Below, piece after piece: positions 8,276 to 17,107 of a DNA stretch of 64,000 bases. Below the pieces are notes generated by a model, which was not told where the DNA came from, ran no database searches, and saw nothing but the letters and a program-made list of their open reading frames with translations. Both the position numbers and the translations under genes were made by a program. Source of the stretch: Psychrilyobacter atlanticus DSM 19335 (lineage in GTDB: Bacteria > Fusobacteriota > Fusobacteriia > Fusobacteriales > Fusobacteriaceae); contig NZ_KE384548.1 of assembly GCF_000426625.1 (NCBI RefSeq), positions 434,001-498,000 on the forward strand, in the 5' to 3' direction. The stretch's first letter is position 1, and every line of letters starts with the position of its first letter.

Positions 8276-8737
8276 ATGAAAAAAATATTGTTAATTTTTT
8301 TAATGTTTGGAACTCTGGTATTTGGAGAAACACTGGTAGGGAAAGTAATTAAAGTTTATGATGGGGACACTATTACTATCCTGGTGGATGGAGAAAAAGA
8401 AAAAATTCGATTTTATGGCGTGGATGCTCCAGAGATAAAACAAAGTTATGGTATTGAATCCAGGGATTTTATTAGAAGTAAAATTATGAATAAAGAAGTA
8501 ACAGTAAAAGTAATAAATACTGACAGATATGGTAGAAAGATAGGAAAAATATATTATAAAAATGGAAAGTATCTCAATCTTGAAAGTGTGAAAGGTGGTC
8601 ACTCATGGTGGTATGAATACTATGCCAAGAATGAACATGACTTGAAATTAGCACAAGAACAGGCTAAAAGATCAAAGAAAGGTTTGTGGAGGGATAAGAA
8701 CCCTATAAATCCATATAAATGGAGGAAGAAAAATTAA
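8276..8737 (+). CDS. Secreted thermonuclease-family nuclease (SNase)
   Basis: 153 residues with an N-terminal signal peptide (MKKILLIFLMFGTLVFG). The SNase fold shows VYDGDTITI, KIRFYGVDAPE, the catalytic arginine region (VINTDRYGRKIGKIY) and the C-terminal LAQEQAKRSKKGLW. It should cleave DNA or RNA outside the cytoplasmic membrane with calcium. A strong ribosome-binding site (TAGGAGG) precedes it. A decayed second copy of the last 48 codons is at 20901-21044, so the gene has been duplicated within this region. Confidence 0.9.
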   Translation: MKKILLIFLMFGTLVFGETLVGKVIKVYDGDTITILVDGEKEKIRFYGVDAPEIKQSYGIESRDFIRSKIMNKEVTVKVINTDRYGRKIGKIYYKNGKYLNLESVKGGHSWWYEYYAKNEHDLKLAQEQAKRSKKGLWRDKNPINPYKWRKKN

Positions 8738-8788
8738 AAAAAGGGAACTGTTAATTTTTTCAAGAGGGCCTAAAAAATAGATAAATAG

Positions 8789-8820
8789 AAAAAGATCCTA
8801 TTTTGTAGGATCTTTTTTTT
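8789..8820 (+). terminator. Intrinsic terminator after the SNase gene
   Basis: AAAGATCCTA, TTTTG, TAGGATCTTT followed by T residues. Confidence 0.85.
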
Positions 8821-8939
8821 AGTTTTTTAATCTATAATAAAACTTTTAAAATTTGATTATTTTAACACAAAGTGTGTAAAAAAACAATTCTAACTGTGAT
8901 AGTTATAAAATAAAAAATATATTAAAATTTACTTCTTAA

Positions 8940-9788
8940 GTTATTGAATTTTATATAGGTAATTCTGATTTTATTAAAAATTTAGATGAAATCCCATTTC
9001 CTGCTAGACATCTTTTTCCTGAAGAAGATTTTATTTTTAAAGGGCGGTTATCTAGAACAGACAAAACAATAACACATATACATGCAAGTAGAGGATGCCC
9101 TTATTCATGTTATTTTTGTGGTTCTTTAAATAAAAATCATCGGTATAGAAGTCCTGAAAATATTTTAAAAGAATTAAATGTGTTAAAACAAAAATATAAA
9201 ATTGATGGATTTGTTATTAATGACGAAAATTTTATTATAAATGAAAAAAAAGTTTTAGAAATATGTAAAGAAGTAAAAAAATTAAACATGCCTTGGTCGG
9301 CCCTGTCTAGAGTTAATACTATTAATGAAAAAATTATTAAACATTTAAAAAAATCTAATTGTATTGAACTTAAATTTGGGCTTGAAACAGGTAGTAATAA
9401 AATGATGAAATATATGAATAAGAATACAACGTGTGAGCAAGCTGAGAAAGCTTTAAGTTTATGCAATAAATACGGCATTAAAGCAAAAATTTTTTTAATT
9501 CACGGTTTTCCAGGTGAAAATATAGATACGACAACTGAAACAATAAATTTTTTAAAAAAGAATAGAAAATTTATTAATAGAATTACACTATTTCAGTGGA
9601 CTCCCCTTCCAGGCTCATACGTATATAATAATCCATCTAAATTTGGGATAGATCCTAAAATGCTTACATTTGAGAATGCGGTTATATATGGTGAAAACCA
9701 AGGTTTTTTTTTAAAAGATAAAATTAATAAAGAGATTAATGAATCTTATTTAATTTTAAATGATTTTATAAAAAATTCTTTTAATTAA
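8940..9788 (+). pseudogene. Truncated B12-binding-type radical SAM protein
   Basis: A frame open for 282 codons with no ATG/GTG/TTG near its beginning and no ribosome-binding site. It begins at the linker typical of cobalamin-dependent radical SAM proteins (NLDEIPFPARHLFPEED), then has the iron-sulfur motif CPYSCYFC and a radical SAM barrel (INDENFIINEKKVLEICKEV, LKFGLETGSNKMMKYMNK, HGFPGENIDTTTETINF). The N-terminal B12-binding domain of about 150-200 residues is missing. An internal GTG at 9180 would lose the cluster motif. The downstream genes follow closely (16 nt), so this was the head of an operon. Probably inactive unless an unusual start is used. Confidence 0.65.
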
Positions 9789-9803
9789 GGAGGGATGGGT
9801 CTA

Positions 9804-10427
9804 ATGAGTGTTATTATCGCCTTTTCTGGTATAGATGGTTCAGGGAAAAGTACATATATAAAATACATAAAAGATTCTTTAGAAAAGAAAAATATTAGTG
9901 TAAAAGCTTATAATCCTATGAAATCAGGTAGATATAATAGAAGTTTAAAAGAAGGTAGTAATTGTAAAAGTAACGATGATTTGTATTCAAATTTTGATAA
10001 ATCTTTAATTAGTATTACATATGCTTTGGATTTAGTTGAATTTATGAATAGTATAAAAGAGTTGAAAACAGATGTAGTTCTAATCCATAGACATTCTTTA
10101 TGTTGTAATACCTGTGCAGAACTTTTTTTTAAACCTCCTAAGTTATTTAAACAAATATTAGGATTACTTGAAGAACCAAACTTATTAGTACATTTAGATG
10201 TAGATGTAGAAATTGCATTAGAAAGAATTAAAAGTAGAGGAGAGAAAAGAAGTGTAAAAGAGAGTAAAAATAATTTAAACTTTTGTCGAGAAAGGTATAA
10301 AAGTAGTTTAGAAAAGAAAAAAGGAAATTATTTCTTTTTTAATACTAATTTAGATATTAGTTATAATAAAGAAAAATTAATTCTTTTAGAATCTAAAATA
10401 AGAGATATACTTAAAACTAATATGTAA
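9804..10427 (+). CDS. Thymidylate-kinase-like P-loop kinase
   Basis: 207 residues from ATG 9804; AAGGAGGG ends 10 nt ahead, while the ATG at 9795 is too close to it. A Walker A motif GIDGSGKST occurs at the N-terminus. VLIHRHSLCCNTCAELFF and LLVHLDVDVEIALERIKSRGEKR match the DRY-like and lid regions of the dTMP kinase family, although the usual DR(Y/F/H) is altered to HRHS. Such paralogues are found in sugar-nucleotide or secondary-metabolite operons and may not use dTMP. Part of a four-gene operon with the radical SAM, HAD and NUDIX genes. Confidence 0.7.
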   Translation: MSVIIAFSGIDGSGKSTYIKYIKDSLEKKNISVKAYNPMKSGRYNRSLKEGSNCKSNDDLYSNFDKSLISITYALDLVEFMNSIKELKTDVVLIHRHSLCCNTCAELFFKPPKLFKQILGLLEEPNLLVHLDVDVEIALERIKSRGEKRSVKESKNNLNFCRERYKSSLEKKKGNYFFFNTNLDISYNKEKLILLESKIRDILKTNM

Positions 10428-10443
10428 TTAAAGGAGTCAAATT

Positions 10444-11202
10444 ATGTTTGAGATGGTTGTGTTTGATATAGATGGTACATTAACAACTGACAGAAATAAT
10501 ATACCAATTAGAACTATAAAGACGATTAAAGCACTAAAAAAGAAAGGAAAAAAAGTTGTTTTAGCCACAGGTCGTTCGGAAGTAGATCTAAAGTATATCT
10601 TAGAAAAAACAGGGATAGATAGCTTTATTGCAAATAATGGTAATTTAATAAAAATAAAAGGGGAAACTATTTATGCAAATCATTATACAAAAAAAGAAGT
10701 TGAGTTGATCAAAAAGATCTGTAAAAAATCTAATTTTTATTTTGGATTAGGCTGTAATTCTGGGATTTTTATACCTCAATTTAAAAAAGTATATAAAGAA
10801 TATTTTCATGAAATGCTTAATAACAGTAAAATAATTTTTACTTTACCCAATACAACTAAAATTGAATCTATAATTATATTTGCTGAAGGTAATATAAAAA
10901 ACTGTTTTGAAAAATTAAATTTTGATTTAATACCTTGGGGGGAGCGAAATTTTGATTTAGTAAGAAAAAATAATTCAAAAGCCATAGCCATTGATACAAT
11001 CGCAAAAACATATAATATCCCTCCCCTAAAAATTGCGTGCTTCGGTGATGGTATAAATGATATAGAAATGATTAAATATGCGGGATTAGGAGTTGCGATG
11101 GGAAATGCTGTAGAAGAATTAAAAATTGTAGCAGATTATGTAACAAATTCTGTTGATAATGATGGTATTTATAATGCATGTAAAAAACATAATATATTTT
11201 AA
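10444..11202 (+). CDS. HAD-superfamily phosphatase, Cof/IIB type
   Basis: 252 residues, AAAGGAG ahead of the ATG and 16 nt after the kinase. Motif I FDIDGTLTTD, motif II VLATGRS, motif III Lys in KAIAIDTI and motif IV CFGDGINDIEMI, with a IIB cap between II and III. These enzymes dephosphorylate sugar phosphates, flavin or pyridoxal intermediates. Its place between a nucleotide kinase and a NUDIX hydrolase suggests a joint role in making or clearing a phosphorylated small molecule. Confidence 0.85.
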   Translation: MFEMVVFDIDGTLTTDRNNIPIRTIKTIKALKKKGKKVVLATGRSEVDLKYILEKTGIDSFIANNGNLIKIKGETIYANHYTKKEVELIKKICKKSNFYFGLGCNSGIFIPQFKKVYKEYFHEMLNNSKIIFTLPNTTKIESIIIFAEGNIKNCFEKLNFDLIPWGERNFDLVRKNNSKAIAIDTIAKTYNIPPLKIACFGDGINDIEMIKYAGLGVAMGNAVEELKIVADYVTNSVDNDGIYNACKKHNIF

Positions 11203-11217
11203 AACAAGGAGGTTTCA

Positions 11218-11631
11218 ATGTCTATGATTGTAAAAAAACATATAATAACAAATGTATATAAGAAGTATGCCGTTATTATAACTTATGAAAATGGGAAGTT
11301 ACTTTTAGTTAAGCACAAGGAGAGAGAAACATGGGAAATTCCTGGAGGTCACCATGAAACAGGAGAGACTCTTATAGAAACAGCAAAGAGGGAGTTATTT
11401 GAAGAAACTGGGGCCACTGATTTTGATATAAAGCATCTATTTGACTATTCTGTTGAACAAGAAGATCATATAGATTATGGGGGTGTTTTTGAAGCGAATA
11501 TAAAAGTTAGAAATAAAAATTTAAATTATGAAATATCAAAAGTTAAAATTTTTGATGAACTTCCACCGATTAATGAAATGACTCATGGGGATATTCAAAC
11601 TAAACTATTTAATTATTTTAAAGGAATTTAA
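11218..11631 (+). CDS. NUDIX hydrolase (canonical box)
   Basis: 137 residues, AAGGAGG ahead of the ATG. The NUDIX box GGHHETGETLIETAKRELFE then ETGA is complete. MutT-like small size, no extra domain. It is the last gene of the operon and is followed by a strong terminator. Substrate unknown; pyrophosphate cleavage of a nucleoside diphosphate derivative is expected. Confidence 0.85.
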   Translation: MSMIVKKHIITNVYKKYAVIITYENGKLLLVKHKERETWEIPGGHHETGETLIETAKRELFEETGATDFDIKHLFDYSVEQEDHIDYGGVFEANIKVRNKNLNYEISKVKIFDELPPINEMTHGDIQTKLFNYFKGI

Positions 11632-11701
11632 AGCTGATAATTTTAAGAATTAGGTATAGAGTAAAATTTTATCAATAAGACCCATTGAAGGGTTATCCAA
11701 A

Positions 11702-11746
11702 GATAGCCTCCTGTAGTATATTATTACTGAAGGAGGCTATCTTTTT
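11702..11746 (+). terminator. Strong intrinsic terminator
   Basis: GATAGCCTCCT and AGGAGGCTATC arms with an 18-nt loop and a T run, closing the radical SAM-NUDIX operon. Confidence 0.9.
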
Positions 11747-11896
11747 ATATTTTATTTACAAACTTTTTTAGTTAGTTCCCTCAAAATAAAATTTAAGTAT
11801 AGATATATATTTTTTTGAAAGTATCTAAAGATAAATCAAATTATAATAATTTGATTTATAATAATTTATATTATATAATTGATTGAGGTGTTTAAT

Positions 11897-13264
11897 ATGA
11901 AATTTATAAATAGAAAAAATGAAATGAAGACATTGGAAAAAGAATTTACCAGAGATTCTAGTTTTACAGTGATCTATGGAAGAAGAAGAACGGGGAAAAC
12001 AACCCTGATTAAAGAATTTATAAAGACAAAAGAATCATTTTACTTTTTTGCAGATAAGCAAAATGAAATTATACAGATAGAAAGATTTAAAAAACAACTA
12101 GCAATTTATTTTAATGATGACCTGTTGGATAAGATAGAGATAAAGGACTGGGATACATTGTTTACTTATTTAATCTCAAAACTGTCTAAGAATGAGAAAT
12201 TTGTCCTGGTAATAGATGAATTTCAATATCTCTGTATGACCAATAAAAACTTTTCGTCTATATTTCAAAGGATATACGATGAAAAATTAAAAGACAGCAA
12301 TGTAATGCTGATATTATGCGGGTCATTGATCTCTATGATGTATTCAGAGGTCTTAGCCTATGACAGTCCCCTATACGGAAGGAGAACTGCTCAGATAAGG
12401 CTAAAACCTATTAAGTTTGATTATTACAATGAGTTTTTTACAGATAAATCCCATAAGGAATTGATTGAATTTTATTCAATTACTGGAGGGATACCTAAAT
12501 ATATTCAGGAATTTAATAAAAATAGATCCCCCATATGGAATATAGAAAATAATATTTTTGATAACAATAATTTTCTCTATTCGGAACCTAAATTTTTACT
12601 CCAGGAGGAAATAAATGATCTTTCCAGATACTTTTCTATAATTCAGTCCATAGCCAACGGGGATACAAAGATGGCAGCTATAGCAACCAGACTGGGACTT
12701 AATTCCGGCAGCTTGAGCCCCTATCTGTCAAAACTGATAGATCTGGATATACTGGAAAGGGAAGTGCCTGTAACTGAAAATATAGATAACAGCAAAAAAA
12801 GTCTGTATTATATAAAGGATAATTATTTAGCATTTTGGTTTAATTATGTATATCCTTATCAGAGTTATCTGGAGATAGAAAATCTGAAATATCCCCTGGA
12901 AAAAATATCTTCAACCTTTGACCTATGGGTTTCTAAAGCATATGAAAGATTATGTCTGGAAAGTCTCATAACCCACGAAGAAATAGATTTTCCCATAAGT
13001 AAGGTGGGAAGATGGTGGAGTAAGAATGAAGAGATAGATGTAGTGGGACTGGGAGAAAATGAAATTATCTTCGGAGAGTGTAAATGGTCTAAAAAACATG
13101 TGGGATTAAGTGTATTATTTGCATTGAAGGAAAAAGCAAAAAAAGTTAAATGGAAAAATAATAGCAGGGAAGAATATTTTATATTGTTTTCTAAATCCGG
13201 GTTCAGCCCTGATCTGATAGAGGCAGCTGAGAAAGATTTGAGGATTATATTGAGTGAGTTTTAA
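11897..13264 (+). CDS. ATP-binding protein, archaeal-type ATPase with DUF234
   Basis: 455 residues from ATG 11897 preceded by GAGGTG. Walker A GRRRTGKTTLIKEF at about residue 28, Walker B VLVIDEFQYLC at about 110, and sensor-like LILCGSLISMMYS. A winged helix follows (ATRLGLNSGSLSPYLSKLIDLDILEREVPV), then a C-terminal DUF234 nuclease-like domain (RWWSKNEEIDVVGLGENEIIFGECKWSKK, with the D-E-K layout of restriction-type folds). Codon choice is slightly less AT-extreme than in neighbouring genes, suggesting a different origin. These proteins are common, mobile and of unknown role. It stands alone between two terminators. Confidence 0.85.
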   Translation: MKFINRKNEMKTLEKEFTRDSSFTVIYGRRRTGKTTLIKEFIKTKESFYFFADKQNEIIQIERFKKQLAIYFNDDLLDKIEIKDWDTLFTYLISKLSKNEKFVLVIDEFQYLCMTNKNFSSIFQRIYDEKLKDSNVMLILCGSLISMMYSEVLAYDSPLYGRRTAQIRLKPIKFDYYNEFFTDKSHKELIEFYSITGGIPKYIQEFNKNRSPIWNIENNIFDNNNFLYSEPKFLLQEEINDLSRYFSIIQSIANGDTKMAAIATRLGLNSGSLSPYLSKLIDLDILEREVPVTENIDNSKKSLYYIKDNYLAFWFNYVYPYQSYLEIENLKYPLEKISSTFDLWVSKAYERLCLESLITHEEIDFPISKVGRWWSKNEEIDVVGLGENEIIFGECKWSKKHVGLSVLFALKEKAKKVKWKNNSREEYFILFSKSGFSPDLIEAAEKDLRIILSEF

Positions 13265-13307
13265 TACTTGTAAAGGCATCATCAAGGTTTCTAGAGATGT
13301 GTAATCC

Positions 13308-13362
13308 ACTAAATAAAAATAAGATCTAAGAATGCTATCCTTAGATCTTATTTTTATTTAGT
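13308..13362. terminator. Long bidirectional terminator
   Basis: Arms of more than 20 bp (ACTAAATAAAAATAAGATCT with its reverse complement) around a short loop, with A/T runs on both sides. Confidence 0.85.
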
Positions 13363-13537
13363 TTATTTAGCTTATTTTTTTTATTTAGTTAATCTGAATA
13401 TTACTTGATTTATATATATTAAAACAATACAATTGTACCTTGGTAGAAATTTAGTTTCTATCAAAATAAATGGAGTCTATCATAATCGTTAGGCTCTATT
13501 ATATTCTAAAAATATAATCAAAAGGAGTAAATAAAAT

Positions 13538-13909
13538 ATGAAACAATTAATAATTGGAATATTTCTACTGGCTAGTCTGGTCTCTTATAGTTCAGAAAAT
13601 GAAAACTATATAACTTACACTACTAAAATAAATGGTGTGTCTACAACTAAAATCAGGTCTAAAACAGATGGAACTATAGAGGGCACTGTAGAAGTAAGAA
13701 AAGGAATTATCCCAGTTGAGGAAATTAACAAAGACTATCCGGGTAAAATAAGAATAAAAGAGGGAATTAAATATATAGATGATGAAACAATTATCGTAAA
13801 TGTAAATTATTATAAGGGGAATACAATAATCTCTAAAAAATATATTGATATTGGAAATACAGAAAGTACAAAGGCTATTGATTGGGAATTGAAAAACATA
13901 ATGAGTTAG
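13538..13909 (+). CDS. Small secreted protein, unknown
   Basis: 123 residues with a signal peptide (MKQLIIGIFLLASLVSYSS) and a beta-rich mature part (ITYTTKINGVSTTKIRSKTDGTIEGTVEV). AAAGGAG precedes the ATG. I do not recognise the family. Two imperfect inverted repeats lie in its leader (TGGTAGAAA/TTTCTATCA at 13441-13462 and GAG-CTA/TAG-CTC at 13472-13497). It overlaps a decayed frame downstream by 28 nt. Confidence 0.6.
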   Translation: MKQLIIGIFLLASLVSYSSENENYITYTTKINGVSTTKIRSKTDGTIEGTVEVRKGIIPVEEINKDYPGKIRIKEGIKYIDDETIIVNVNYYKGNTIISKKYIDIGNTESTKAIDWELKNIMS

Positions 13910-14121
13910 TAAAGGGGAAAAAGGGTATCAATGGAGTATCCGCAGCGGCAGATGATGTAGAACATCTAAAATCATTCTTAGAGGCTAAATACAAACAATT
14001 GGAAAGATTAGGGTATGATGTAGAGGGTAGACTCGATCAGTCAGAGCTTAGACCATATATAGATCGACAAATTGGAATCCAAAAATTTAAAGTGGAGAAT
14101 AAAGATTTTTTAAATTACTAA
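13882..14121 (+). pseudogene. Orphan C-terminal fragment of an unknown protein
   Basis: An open frame with no ribosome-binding site and only a TTG at its start, overlapping the previous gene. The convincing part starts about 13918 (KGINGVSAAADDVEHLKSFLEAKYKQLERLGYDVEGRLDQ) and reads like a soluble domain end. A deletion joining two genes would explain it. No family recognised. Confidence 0.35.
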
Positions 14122-14189
14122 CTGATGTTTTGCAGGTCTGTTTCATATTTTATATAAACCTCCAAATTGGTGTAAAATAAAATCAGACT

Positions 14190-14231
14190 AATAAGCAGAT
14201 GTAAGAATTTCTACACCTGCTTATTTTTATT
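14190..14231 (+). terminator. Intrinsic terminator
   Basis: AATAAGCAG-TGTA and TACA-CTGCTTATT arms, followed by T residues on the plus strand. It separates the plus-strand remnant from the converging regulator-peptide pair. Confidence 0.7.
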
Positions 14232-14275
14232 GACTAGCTATATAATTTATTTTACCTCTAAATTTTATGCTTTTT

Positions 14276-14401
14276 TTAGTTTGATTCAAAACTTGTCGGT
14301 GTTAGTGGGGGATGTTTACCAATTTGACCTATATCTTCATCACATAAAACTAAGGTAAAAAACATTAATAACCCAATATAAATCAATAATTTTTTATTCA
14401 T
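14276..14401 (-). CDS. 41-residue secreted peptide, candidate signalling pro-peptide
   Basis: MNKK, then a hydrophobic helix (LLIYIGLLMFFTLVLC), then a polar tail DEDIGQIGKHPPLTPTSFES ending in Asn. It begins 19 nt after the stop of the HTH-TPR regulator on the same strand; the ATG follows a weak AGG. Basic start, export helix and short C-terminal tail match the pro-peptides of RRNPP systems (PapR, NprX, Phr, AimP), which are encoded directly downstream of their receptor. LVLC is also a possible lipobox, so a pheromone could alternatively be cut from the signal peptide, as with enterococcal pheromones. Which residues are active is unknown. Confidence 0.65.
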   Translation of the reverse strand: MNKKLLIYIGLLMFFTLVLCDEDIGQIGKHPPLTPTSFESN

Positions 14402-14420
14402 AAATAAAGCCTATTTTTTT

Positions 14421-15638
14421 TTATAAATTAATATTTTTAATTAGAAGCGATGCTTCATATTCCATATTGTTATTAAAATAATACTTTAATATAGAAATAA
14501 TAAATTCTGAACTTAAATATTTAAATTCAATTTGTTGGATATGTTTTATGAGTTTTTCCTGTTTTAAAGGTCTCTTCCCATAGAGAATAACAAGATGTTT
14601 AATACTATCTAAATGTTTTTCAATGCTAAAAGAAGTATTATGTAAGTTTATTTCAAAAGAAATTTCTTTTTCAAATGCTTCTACAGCCTTTACCCTATCT
14701 TTTAGATGTAGATAAATCTTTCCTATGTTCCAATAAGTTTGATAGATATTTTCCCCTTTGAGGTGCTTTAAGGTAGTTTCTAATTTTTTTAAAGTATTTA
14801 TCATAAGGGGTTCATATTTCATCTCTTTAGCACAAGAAAGAATATTGACATAACATATTTTTAACTGTTTATAGTTTGTGGGATCACTTACACCTTTTTT
14901 AAAAAATTCGATAGCTTTTTCATATTTTCCTAAATTTTTATAACAAATACCTAAGTTGGTAAAAGAATGGTAAAAATGTTTGGTTACCTCCTGTATATTA
15001 ATAACAATTTCAAAGCATGAGATAGCTTTACTCCATTTTTTTGTTCTCAAGAGGTTCACTCCAGTATTATAAGCTAAGAGAGTCTTTGTTTTGTATGGAG
15101 CTATATCGATCTGTTTTTTATATTTCAGGTATATATCATGGGTAAGTTCGAATTTTTCCAGTCTGATGATCTCAATTAAGATAGAGTAGAAAAGATTAGA
15201 GCAAGGGAAGTTATTTAATAGATCATGATAGATCTTTAAAGCATCATCTTTCTTACCCATCTTTTGATTATATTTGGCTATAATATATCGATATTTTAAG
15301 CTATAAACTTCTTTTTCTCGTCCAAATAATTCTATTTCTTCTTGTTTTTCTTTGAAATAAATACTTTTATCTATGAGACTTTTATTTACTAATTTATCTA
15401 GTTCTTCTTGGGGAGTAAAAAAGATTAATTTAGATAATTCATCTATAGTCATTATTTTATCTGTTTTTCTTTCGTGGAAAACTCTATTGAAAGATCCAAC
15501 CAATAAAGGGATATGTTTTTCTTTAAAAAAATTATGACCTCTTTTTATTTTAGAAAGATATGTTGAACTAAGTCCTTGCCCTGAAAGTTCTTTTAAAGTT
15601 ATTTTATGTTCTTTTGCTAGTTCAAATATTTTTTGCAC
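14421..15638 (-). CDS. RRNPP-type HTH-TPR transcriptional regulator
   Basis: 405 residues from GTG, with GGAGGG 6 nt ahead. Residues about 5-55 form an XRE-like helix-turn-helix (KEHKITLKELSGQGLSSTYLSKIKRGHNFFKEKHIP). The rest is a chain of tetratricopeptide repeats (IAKYNQKMGKKDDALKIYHDLL; FTNLGICYKNLGKYEKAIEFFKKG; YWNIGKIYLHLKDRVKAVEAFEKEI). HTH plus TPR with a small secreted-peptide gene immediately downstream is the defining layout of peptide-sensing RRNPP receptors (Rgg, NprR, PlcR, AimR). It is divergent from the MFS operon across a large inverted repeat that is its likely operator. Ligand and sign of control are inferred. Confidence 0.75.
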   Translation of the reverse strand: MQKIFELAKEHKITLKELSGQGLSSTYLSKIKRGHNFFKEKHIPLLVGSFNRVFHERKTDKIMTIDELSKLIFFTPQEELDKLVNKSLIDKSIYFKEKQEEIELFGREKEVYSLKYRYIIAKYNQKMGKKDDALKIYHDLLNNFPCSNLFYSILIEIIRLEKFELTHDIYLKYKKQIDIAPYKTKTLLAYNTGVNLLRTKKWSKAISCFEIVINIQEVTKHFYHSFTNLGICYKNLGKYEKAIEFFKKGVSDPTNYKQLKICYVNILSCAKEMKYEPLMINTLKKLETTLKHLKGENIYQTYWNIGKIYLHLKDRVKAVEAFEKEISFEINLHNTSFSIEKHLDSIKHLVILYGKRPLKQEKLIKHIQQIEFKYLSSEFIISILKYYFNNNMEYEASLLIKNINL

Positions 15639-15687
15639 GGTAATCCCTCCCTATTAATATTAAGAGTATATCTTTAAAATTCAATTT

Positions 15688-15773
15688 ATCAAAAAAACTT
15701 TAAAATAGATGAAAAAATGAATGAAATAGTCCTTTAAAATTCATTTTTTGTCTATTTTTCAAGTTTTTTTGAT
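15688..15773. promoter_or_regulatory. Inverted-repeat operator between regulator and exporters
   Basis: Two about 35-bp arms (15688-15722 and 15739-15773) are reverse complements with one substitution and a small shift, around a 16-nt spacer. Both contain ATCAAAAAAACTT and AAAAAATGAAT blocks. TTTAAAATTCA also occurs as a direct repeat at 15673 and 15733. The right arm overlaps the -35 of the exporter operon and the left arm lies about 50 bp ahead of the regulator's GTG. It is the natural binding site for the HTH-TPR protein. Confidence 0.65.
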
Positions 15774-15798
15774 ATTTCAGAAAAGCCCAGTATATATA
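15769..15798 (+). promoter_or_regulatory. Promoter of the MFS operon
   Basis: TTGATA at 15769-15774, an 18-nt spacer and TATATA at 15793, about 55 nt before the first MFS start. The -35 lies inside the right arm of the inverted repeat. Confidence 0.55.
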
Positions 15799-15852
15799 TA
15801 TTACAGTAATGAAAATATTTAGTTTTTTATTGATTAAAAAGGGGAGGAGAAT

Positions 15853-17082
15853 ATGAATTTTTTACTATATTTAATATCATCAGTTACATCAATTGTAGGT
15901 TCGGGGATGCAGTCAGTTGTTATTCCACTATATATTTTAAAAGTCACAGGGTCAGGCCTAGAGATGGGAAAAGCTGCCAGTGTATTTTTAGTTCTAAGTC
16001 TTATTACCGGTCCAATAATGGGAATAGTAGCAGATAAATTCAATAGAAAACACCTATTAATAATATGTGATTTTTTGTCTTTTATAACAATATCAATTCT
16101 ACTTCTGAGTGGAAGAACTAGCACTTCTTCTATAATTCTTATGCAAGGAGTTCTGGTTGTTATTTCAAGATGTTTTTCATCTGCATCTTCGGCAATTTTT
16201 TCAGAATTAGATTCTATAAAAAAAGTTGAAAGAAATAACAATATCTATAGTGGAGTAATCACCTTTACACAAATATTTACTCCAATTTTAGGAGTTGCTT
16301 TGTATGGATTTATGAAAATAGAATTAATCTTTCTTTTAAACGCAATAACTTTTTTAATTTCAGGATTCTCTGAAGTTTTTATCAAATACACTCCTAGTGA
16401 AAAGAGGAAAGAGATAAAGATTCAAAGTATTAAGAGTGTCATAGCATCCTATGCTCCTGTTGTAAAATATTTAAAGGAAAAAGATGAAATCTTAGGGGTT
16501 TCAGGGTATATTATTGTTCTAAATTTCTTTTTTAACCCTGTGACAACGATTGTATTTTCATACTTTATCTTACAAGAATTAAACTTAAAACCTTCATATA
16601 TAGGTTATTTAGAGAGTGTATTTGTTATTGGTCTTTTATTAGGTAATATTATCATTGGTAAATTTTTTAAAACAATTGAATTTAGAGAAAAAATAACTTA
16701 TTTTTTGATAATTCAACTAATGATTTTAGCATTATTTATGAATATGGATCTATATATTCCTAATCCATACTTTATTTATATAAATGGATTTCTTATCTTG
16801 ATGCTTGGTATTTTTAATAGTTTAGTCAATGTTCCATTTTTATCTTATCTACAAAAAACCGTAGACTGTGATATTAAAGGGAGGTTTTTCTCATTATTGG
16901 ATACAATGGTTAGATCTGTAGTTCCTTTTGGTTTAATAATTTTTGGTCTTTTGATAGATTATAAATTCAATATAAGATCTGTTGTTACTATGGGATCAAT
17001 CACATTAACAATAGCAACCTATTTGTTTTTTGGAAAAACTAAAGCAGGAAAAAAGTTTGTAAATAAATCAATTGCTAATTAA
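15853..17082 (+). CDS. MFS transporter 1 of the tandem cluster
   Basis: 409 residues with about 12 membrane helices and the MFS loop motif GIVADKFNRKHLLIICD between helices 2 and 3. GGGGAGGAG precedes the ATG. Length and motifs fit the MFS_3 / MefA-like exporter branch (efflux of macrolides, siderophores or peptides). First gene of a four-gene operon under the inverted-repeat operator. Substrate unknown. Confidence 0.85.
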   Translation: MNFLLYLISSVTSIVGSGMQSVVIPLYILKVTGSGLEMGKAASVFLVLSLITGPIMGIVADKFNRKHLLIICDFLSFITISILLLSGRTSTSSIILMQGVLVVISRCFSSASSAIFSELDSIKKVERNNNIYSGVITFTQIFTPILGVALYGFMKIELIFLLNAITFLISGFSEVFIKYTPSEKRKEIKIQSIKSVIASYAPVVKYLKEKDEILGVSGYIIVLNFFFNPVTTIVFSYFILQELNLKPSYIGYLESVFVIGLLLGNIIIGKFFKTIEFREKITYFLIIQLMILALFMNMDLYIPNPYFIYINGFLILMLGIFNSLVNVPFLSYLQKTVDCDIKGRFFSLLDTMVRSVVPFGLIIFGLLIDYKFNIRSVVTMGSITLTIATYLFFGKTKAGKKFVNKSIAN

Positions 17083-17107
17083 TTGTAACGAATAGGAGGA
17101 GAGGAAG

